From the NCBI RefSeq assembly GCF_005144585.1, contig NZ_SSMQ01000018.1:1-64000 (forward strand): a stretch of DNA of 64,000 nt. The letters are read 5' to 3'. A program made the translations under genes and the position numbers. This document shows positions 58,611-64,000 of the stretch, piece by piece. This DNA comes from Polyangium fumosum. GTDB lineage: Bacteria > Myxococcota_A > Polyangia > Polyangiales > Polyangiaceae. The notes beneath the pieces were generated by a model. That model made no database searches. It saw only the letters and a list, made by a program, of their open reading frames with translations, and had not been told where the DNA came from. The first letter of the stretch is position 1, and the number at the start of each line of letters is the position of its first letter.

Positions 58611-58862
58611 ATGCGAAAGATGATGATCCTGACCCTTGCGACCCTCGGCGCGACCCTCTTTACGAGCGCGGCGTACGCGGAGCCCAAGAAGGAAAAGTCC
58701 CAGGACTACGGCTACACGTTCACGGACGATGCGTTGCTCGGCAACGACATCGGCAACCAGTACGGCCTGATCAAGGTCCGGCAGACGGGGATGCGCGACA
58801 AGCTGATCCGCCCGCGCGTGCAGTTCGTGAACGAGCTGCTGAAGTCCGTCGAAGCGCTCTGA
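58611..58862 (+). CDS. Small exported protein, 83 aa
   Basis: Starts MRKMMILTLATLGATLFTSAAYAEP, a clear Sec signal peptide, leaving a mature peptide of about 59 residues: basic N-terminus (KKEKSQDYGYTF), then DDALLGNDIGNQYGLIKVRQTG and a C-terminal helix (VQFVNELLKSVEAL). GGAGG lies 8 nt before the ATG. A longer in-frame start at 58581 lacks this. No family is recognised. It is flanked by the kappa-GST gene (divergent) and the hybrid kinase gene (convergent), with a hairpin between. Confidence 0.72.
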   Translation: MRKMMILTLATLGATLFTSAAYAEPKKEKSQDYGYTFTDDALLGNDIGNQYGLIKVRQTGMRDKLIRPRVQFVNELLKSVEAL

Positions 58863-58934
58863 GCCGCGACCTTCCGGACGACGCCCCACCCCGCCCTTCT
58901 CCCCCGACATCCCCTCGCATCGTCACGCAAGCGC

Positions 58935-58970
58935 CTCCGCGCGGGCCCATCTACGCCCGCCCGCGCAGAG
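58935..58970. terminator. Hairpin between convergent genes
   Basis: A 12-bp inverted repeat with one mismatch (58935-58946 against 58959-58970, 12-nt loop) lies between the ends of the small exported protein gene and the hybrid histidine kinase gene. It could serve both strands. T-runs are absent. Confidence 0.5.
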
Positions 58971-58979
58971 GCCCATCGC

Positions 58980-61900
58980 TCACGTCGTCATCGAGGGCGG
59001 CGCAGAGTCGCGTGACGTGGTGCGCGGGGACAAACTCGCCACCGTCGCAGCAAGCTCGGCCGCGTCCACAGGCTTCGGGACGTGCATCTGGAAGCCAGCC
59101 GCGAGCACACGGACGCGGTCCTCGGCGCTCGCGTACGCCGTGAGCGCGACCGCGGGGAGCGCGCCCCAGCGCGCAGGCTTGAGCGCGCGGATCTGCCGGA
59201 TGAGCGCATAACCGTCCTCGCCGGGCATGCCGATGTCGGAGACGAGGACGTCGGGGCGGAACTCGTCGAGCGCCGACAACGCCGCGGCCGCAGAGGGCAC
59301 ACACCGCACGACGGCGCCGCACTGCTGGAGCATCGCGGCCAGCATCTCGCGGCTGTCCTGCTCGTCGTCGACGAGCAAGAGGCGTAGCCCTTCGAGCGAC
59401 GGGAGTTCTTCGAGGCCGGCCGGCTGCGGGGTCAAGCGGTCGAGGCTCGCGAGCAGATCCGGGTTCGGGCTGAGCGGGAGCAAGACCGAGAAGATCGCGC
59501 CCTTGCCCTCGCCCGCGCTGTCGGCGCGCACCGCGCCGCCGTGCAGCTCGACGAGGTGCCGTACGATCGCGAGTCCGAGGCCGAGGCCGCCATGCTTGCG
59601 CGTCGTGGTGCTGTCGCCCTGACGGAAACGATCAAAGACGTACGGGAGGAACTCCGGCCGGATCCCCTCGCCCGTGTCGCGGACCGTGATGCGCGCATGC
59701 TGGCCCGCTCGACCAAGCGAAAGCTCGACACGGCCGCCGTGCGGGGTGAACTTGATCGCGTTCGTCAGGAGGTTCCAGACGATCTGCTGCACGCGGCTGG
59801 GATCACCTTCCACGAGGCAAGCGCCGCGCTCCAGGCTGCTTTCGAGGCGGACCGACTTCGCCGTCGCCGCGGGACGAACGGCCTCGATCGCGGCGTTGAT
59901 CGGGCCGACGAGGTCGAGCGTACGCAGCTCCAGGCGTAGCTTGCCCATGACGATGCGCGAGGCGTCGAGCAGGTCCTCGACGAGGCGAGCTTGCAGCATG
60001 GCGTTGCGCTCGATCGTCGCGAGCGCGCGCTCCTGGGAGGTGCCGTTCAAGGACGCGGTGCGGAGCATGCGCGTCCAGCCGAGGACCGCATTGAGCGGCG
60101 TGCGCAGCTCGTGCGAGACGGTGCCGAGGAACTCGTCGCGCAAGCGCGTGGCTTCCTGCGCGTTCTGGTAGAGGCGCGCGTTCTCCAGGGCCATCGCGGC
60201 GCGATGTGCGAGCTCCTCGGCGAACGGAAGATCCTTTGTCGAGTACCGCTCGCCGACGCGGAAGAGCGAGAGCGTGGCAGACGCCGTGTCGCCCACGGTC
60301 AACGGGACGACGATGGCCGAGCGCGCCCGGAGCTTCGCGAACCGCGCGGCCTGCTCGGACGAACCCACGATGCGTTCGAGGGACACGAGGCTGAGGTCCG
60401 TGTACATCTCCGAGGTGCGGCCGCCGAGCACACGCGCGACAGGGCCTTCGCGCCAACCATCAGGCGCATCACCGCCGCGGAGATCCTGGACGTCGCGCTC
60501 CAGGGTCGGATCCTCGTGGGCGACGGCGACGGTGACCATGGTTCCATCCTCGGAGGCGATGTCGAGCATCGCGTACGTCGCCATCGTGGGCACCACGAGC
60601 CGCACGATCTTTTCGAGCGTGGCCTCGTAGTCGAGCGACGCGGAGAGCAGCGCGCTCGCCTCGGCGAGGAACGACGAGCGCCGGGCCGCGTCCTCGGCCT
60701 CCGCGCGCGCGATCTGCTCGCGGATGAGGCGCGTCCTCTCCTCTTCGGCGCGCTTGCGCTCGCTGATGTCGCGACAAACGCCGACGAGGAACCGCGCGCG
60801 GCCCTCCTTGTCGAAGACGGGCTTGGCCGTGGTCTCGATCGGGACCGTCGTTCCATCCTTTCGAACACAAATGAGCTCGCCGAGGAACGCGCCCTGATCG
60901 CGGACGCCGCGCAGGATGTGCGGGCCGAGGCGCTCGACCGTGTCGGGGTGCGCGAGGATCGTGACCGGGCGGCCGATGGCTTCGTTCTCGGTGAAGCCGA
61001 AGATCTGCGTGGCCTTGCCCATCCAGCGCAGGATCGTGCCGCCGAGGTCGGTCACGAGGATCGCCTCGGGCATCTGCTTCAAGATCTCGTGCGAGAGGTG
61101 GACCGCCTCCTCGGCAGCGCCGGCGGAGAGCGAGGCGCGATCGAGCGCGTCGGCGCAATGCTGGGCGAGTGAGAGGACGAGCCAGCGCTCGTCGTCGTCG
61201 AAGGAGCGCGGCTCCTGGAAAGAGAGCGCGAGGCTGCCGACGACCTGGCCGTCGACGAAGAGCGGCACCGCGGCCCACGCGTGGCTGCCCTGCACGAGAT
61301 CGCCGAGCGGGAGGCCAGGGTAACGTGCCGCGAGATCGGCGCGCGATCGGAGCCAGATCGGCTGCTTGATGCGCACGGCCTCGGCGACGGGCGCCTCCGT
61401 GGCCATGGAGATGCGCGGGCTGTGCGCAGGGATCACCTCGGGAAAACCCGCCGCATGGACGATCTCGAGCTCGGCGCCGCAAGGCGAGAGGCGCGCGATC
61501 ACGCACGCGCGAGCCCCGAGCACACGCGCTCCGTCCTCCACCACGCGCCGCGCGACCTCGTTCGGTGAGACCGCGCGCGAGAGCGCCGCCGTGACCTCGG
61601 AGAGGCGCTTCATCTGCGAAAGCCCTCGCTCGGCCGCCTCGAAAGCCCGCTCGCGCGAGGAGCGCGCGAGCGCCGTGTCGATGGCCGAGGCGCCGATGCG
61701 AACGAGCGCCTCGATCAGGCTGCGCTCCTCACGCGGCATCACCTCGCGGAACGGCCCCACGCCGACCGAAAGGACACCGTGCGTGCGGTTCGCGACGCGC
61801 AAAGGGTAGACGACCTCGCGCAGAGCACGCGTCGCTTGCGACCGCGCAGGCGTTGCCGCGCCCTGGGGGGCGAGCTTCGTGACGCGCATCGAACCACGCC

Positions 61901-62261
61901 GCGTCTGCGGCTCGCCGGCTTCGAGGGCCGCGCGCGCGGCGCGTTCGTGGGCCTCGGCGTCGCCATCCGGGCTGCACACGTCCCAGAGCCGCTGCTCGTC
62001 GCGGATGTCCACGTGCGCCACGGCGACGCGGCGCAGCTCGCCGCGCTCGAGGAGGTCGAGCGTGCAGTAATCCGCGAGGTTTGGCACCGCGAGCCACACG
62101 ACCCGCGTGAGCACCTCTTCGAGCGTCGACGCGCGCAGAAGCTCGTCGGCCGCTCGCTCCACGAACGCGGCGCGGCGCCTCGTTCGAGCGTCGTTGATGT
62201 GCGTCACCCCGGTCTGCGCAAGATCCCGGACGCGCTCCGTCTTCGATGCATCCCCCGCCAT
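58980..62261 (-). CDS. Hybrid sensor histidine kinase (GAF-GAF-PAS-GAF-HisKA-HATPase-REC)
   Basis: The product is 1093 aa and lacks membrane helices, so it is a cytoplasmic sensor. Two GAF domains occupy about 30-380. A PAS domain starts near 390 (MPEAILVTDLGGTILRWMGKATQIFGFTENEAIGR) and a third GAF runs about 530-690. The H-box SHELRTPLNAVLGW has the phospho-His at about 717. The ATPase has NLLTNAIKF, DTGEGI and GGLGLGLAIV. The C-terminal receiver begins LLLVDDEQDSREML with phospho-Asp near 1005 (VLVSDIGMPG). No response regulator is adjacent; its partner is unknown. The start MAGDASK at 62261 follows GGGG. Confidence 0.93.
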   Translation of the reverse strand: MAGDASKTERVRDLAQTGVTHINDARTRRRAAFVERAADELLRASTLEEVLTRVVWLAVPNLADYCTLDLLERGELRRVAVAHVDIRDEQRLWDVCSPDGDAEAHERAARAALEAGEPQTRRGSMRVTKLAPQGAATPARSQATRALREVVYPLRVANRTHGVLSVGVGPFREVMPREERSLIEALVRIGASAIDTALARSSRERAFEAAERGLSQMKRLSEVTAALSRAVSPNEVARRVVEDGARVLGARACVIARLSPCGAELEIVHAAGFPEVIPAHSPRISMATEAPVAEAVRIKQPIWLRSRADLAARYPGLPLGDLVQGSHAWAAVPLFVDGQVVGSLALSFQEPRSFDDDERWLVLSLAQHCADALDRASLSAGAAEEAVHLSHEILKQMPEAILVTDLGGTILRWMGKATQIFGFTENEAIGRPVTILAHPDTVERLGPHILRGVRDQGAFLGELICVRKDGTTVPIETTAKPVFDKEGRARFLVGVCRDISERKRAEEERTRLIREQIARAEAEDAARRSSFLAEASALLSASLDYEATLEKIVRLVVPTMATYAMLDIASEDGTMVTVAVAHEDPTLERDVQDLRGGDAPDGWREGPVARVLGGRTSEMYTDLSLVSLERIVGSSEQAARFAKLRARSAIVVPLTVGDTASATLSLFRVGERYSTKDLPFAEELAHRAAMALENARLYQNAQEATRLRDEFLGTVSHELRTPLNAVLGWTRMLRTASLNGTSQERALATIERNAMLQARLVEDLLDASRIVMGKLRLELRTLDLVGPINAAIEAVRPAATAKSVRLESSLERGACLVEGDPSRVQQIVWNLLTNAIKFTPHGGRVELSLGRAGQHARITVRDTGEGIRPEFLPYVFDRFRQGDSTTTRKHGGLGLGLAIVRHLVELHGGAVRADSAGEGKGAIFSVLLPLSPNPDLLASLDRLTPQPAGLEELPSLEGLRLLLVDDEQDSREMLAAMLQQCGAVVRCVPSAAAALSALDEFRPDVLVSDIGMPGEDGYALIRQIRALKPARWGALPAVALTAYASAEDRVRVLAAGFQMHVPKPVDAAELAATVASLSPRTTSRDSAPPSMTT

Positions 62262-62330
62262 CGTGCCCCGATCGCTCAGCCTAGCGATCGGTGTGCACGC
62301 TCGCCACTGTGCGGGGCCCTTGCTCTCTTG

Positions 62331-63146
62331 TCAGGAGGAGCCTTCTCCGTCCACGTCGAGCGCGCGGCGCGCTGCGTAGACGAGCGATTGAACCTCGGCG
62401 CGCACTCGCTCGCGAAGGACGCCAACGTCGCCGCCGACATCGACGATCGGCTCCCCCACGACGATCGCCGCGCGTGTCCTCGGCGCACCGCTCACGCGGA
62501 CCATGTGATCGGCGAAGCTCTCGGAGCCGAACGACGCCGCCGCGCCTTCGTAGGCGAGGCCCACCGGGACGATCTCCGCCTCCGTGCGTTGCGCGGCGAG
62601 GAAGGCGCCGGGCTTGAACGGTCGCACTTCGTCGCCCTCGTACGTCGTGCCCTCGGGGTACACGAGCACGGCGCGGCCTCGCTCGATCGAGGCGGTCATG
62701 GCGTTGATCGCGGCCGCGCCGCTCTGCTTGTTCGTGCGATCGACGAAGAGCGTACCCACGCGCCGCGCGGCCACGCCGATGACGGGCCAGCCCGAGAGGT
62801 CGGCGCGGCTCAGGATCGTGGCCTCGATGTACGCAAGACAGATCGGGATGTCCAAACCGGAGCGGTGGTTCATCACGAACACACGCCCGCGCTCCCCGGC
62901 GCCACGACCCGGGTAGACGTCGCCGCGCTCCACGTGAGGACCCCGCGCGATCATTTGGACCCCATACAATTTGAGCAGGGCCTCGCCGTACCGACGGATC
63001 CACGCGTGGAGGACAGCTTCACGCTCGGACGCGGGCGAGATCGCCGTGTCGAGCTCGAGCATCCCGTACATGCTGAACGTGAGGCCCACGAACGCCGCCG
63101 TGCGCCCGACGAATCGCCCCTTCTCCACGAGGGACTGATCGCTCAT
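62331..63146 (-). CDS. Lysophospholipid acyltransferase (PlsC type)
   Basis: The product is 271 aa with PlsC-domain motifs in order: NHRSGLD (usual NHxxxxD), a VGTLFVDRTNK step, and YPEGTTYEG with PFKPGAFLAA. These bind the glycerol phosphate and the acyl donor. The N-terminal hydrophobic segment (TAAFVGLTFSMYGML) would dock it to the inner membrane. The ATG at 63146 overlaps the gatB stop (ATGA). It most likely makes phosphatidic acid or acylates another lipid head group. The roughly 50 C-terminal residues are variable in this family. Confidence 0.88.
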   Translation of the reverse strand: MSDQSLVEKGRFVGRTAAFVGLTFSMYGMLELDTAISPASEREAVLHAWIRRYGEALLKLYGVQMIARGPHVERGDVYPGRGAGERGRVFVMNHRSGLDIPICLAYIEATILSRADLSGWPVIGVAARRVGTLFVDRTNKQSGAAAINAMTASIERGRAVLVYPEGTTYEGDEVRPFKPGAFLAAQRTEAEIVPVGLAYEGAAASFGSESFADHMVRVSGAPRTRAAIVVGEPIVDVGGDVGVLRERVRAEVQSLVYAARRALDVDGEGSS

Positions 63147-64000
63147 GCCCCGCTCCCTTCGCCGAGGAGACGCACGAGCACCGCGTTCACCGTCGCCGGA
63201 TCTGCGCTGCCCTTCGTCTGCTTCATGATCTGTCCGACGAAAAACCCGAGGAGCGCCGTCTTGCCGGCGCGGTACGCGGCGACCTGCTTCGGGTTCGCCT
63301 CCATCACGCCGCGCGCGATGGACTCGATCGCCGACGCATCGCCGAGCACGGCCATGCCTCGCTCCCGTACGACGTCCGCAGGCGCGTGGTCCGTGCCCGC
63401 GACCGCCGCATACAGCTCCTTCGCCTGCTTGCCGCTGATCGTGCCGGCGTCGACGAGCCGCAGGATCTCGGCCACCTGCGCAGGCGTCACCGGGAAGCTC
63501 GCCGAGAGGCCCGTCGTCGTCACGTCGCGCAGGACCTCGCTCTGCACGAAGTTCGCGAGCTTCACCGCGTCCGGATAAAGCGCGCGCGCCTCGTCGAAGA
63601 AACGCGCGATCGCGGGATGCCCGCCGAGCACGCCTGTCGCGTACGCCGTGAGCCCGAGCTCGAGGGCCCATCGCGCGCGCTTCGCGACGGGCAGCTCCGG
63701 CAGCGCGCTGCGGATCGACTCGACGTACGCCTCCGCAAGCACGAGCGGAGGCAGGTCTGGCTCGGGGAAGTAGCGGTAGTCGGACTCGCTCTCCTTGTCG
63801 CGCAGGAGGTAACTCTCGCGCTTCTCCGCGCTGTAGCCGCGTGTCTGCTGCCGGACCCGCTCGCCCCGCTCGACGAGGTTGATCTGCCGCCGGATCTCCA
63901 CGTCGATCGCGTCGGCCACGAACTTGAACGAGTTGATGTTCTTGAGCTCGACACGCGTGCCGAGCCGCGTCTCACCCACCTTGCGGATCGACACGTTCGC
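63143..64000 (-). CDS. gatB: Asp/Glu-tRNA amidotransferase subunit B, 3' part
   Basis: This is the C-terminal 285 residues; the gene continues beyond the right edge. Conserved stretches: GTRVELKNINSFKFVADAIDVEIRRQ, DKESESDYRYFPEPDLPPL, then the tail-domain region NFVQSEVLRD and SGKQAKELYAAV, DPATVNAVLVRLLG. GatB with GatA and GatC amidates misacylated Glu-tRNA-Gln or Asp-tRNA-Asn. Its stop overlaps the acyltransferase start by 4 bp. The cut is a window edge, not a truncation of the gene. Confidence 0.95.
   Translation of the reverse strand, partial: ANVSIRKVGETRLGTRVELKNINSFKFVADAIDVEIRRQINLVERGERVRQQTRGYSAEKRESYLLRDKESESDYRYFPEPDLPPLVLAEAYVESIRSALPELPVAKRARWALELGLTAYATGVLGGHPAIARFFDEARALYPDAVKLANFVQSEVLRDVTTTGLSASFPVTPAQVAEILRLVDAGTISGKQAKELYAAVAGTDHAPADVVRERGMAVLGDASAIESIARGVMEANPKQVAAYRAGKTALLGFFVGQIMKQTKGSADPATVNAVLVRLLGEGSGA

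Overview
The window is GC-rich, gene-dense chromosomal DNA that looks like a large-genome myxobacterium of the Polyangium/Sorangium type. The grounds are many lipoproteins with glycine-, proline- or cysteine-rich parts, a Hanks-type Ser/Thr kinase, a large hybrid histidine kinase, a TIGR02996-type protein, secreted enzymes that act on glycans and lipids, and sigma-70 type TTGACA promoters in front of tRNA genes. No species is claimed.

Layout. 0-16.5 kb: a small lipoprotein, a decayed STAS-domain remnant, a DUF4139/OmpA-like lipoprotein, primosomal helicase PriA, a Ser/Thr kinase, a proline-rich outer-membrane protein, an OPA-type transporter, a rhomboid protease, and two adjacent secreted enzymes (PI-PLC-like and PNGase F-like). 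16.5-20 kb: a tight operon of a metal-receptor-fold protein without signal peptide, an acyl carrier protein, a fatty-acyl-AMP ligase and a GFA-type protein. 20-27.5 kb: a TonB-type receptor coupled to a helical-repeat protein, two small proteins, and an operon of outer-membrane-like protein, duplicated Cys-rich lipoprotein (frameshifted) and a membrane-anchored ECF sigma factor. 27.5-29 kb: a duplicated divergent regulatory module with one intact and one decayed small gene. 29.7-32.2 kb: a type II restriction-modification pair. 32.2-39.5 kb: EboD-like dehydroquinate-synthase homologue, tRNA-Pro, a receiver-XRE fusion regulator, a thioredoxin lipoprotein, TrpE, a frameshifted SBBP-repeat lipoprotein, and an MtaD-like amidohydrolase.

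39.6-46.9 kb is a VgrG island of type VI secretion type: VgrG, DUF2169-pentapeptide adaptor, second pentapeptide protein, DUF3540 and PAAR-like DUF4150, all on one strand and mostly overlapping. No sheath, baseplate or recognisable toxin gene is present, so it is an accessory spike/effector-loading module. 46.9-64 kb returns to housekeeping: LD-carboxypeptidase, two initiator tRNA genes each followed by its own terminator, HelD-like helicase, SulP transporter, GHMP kinase, a zinc-type dehydrogenase directly downstream of D-Ala-D-Ala ligase, a kappa-GST-like protein, a hybrid histidine kinase, a PlsC-type acyltransferase and GatB, which runs off the right edge.

Two genes (25.2-26.4 kb and 36.9-37.6 kb) are each broken by a one-base change in a short C/G run. 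Either they are recent pseudogenes or the sequence has indel errors there.
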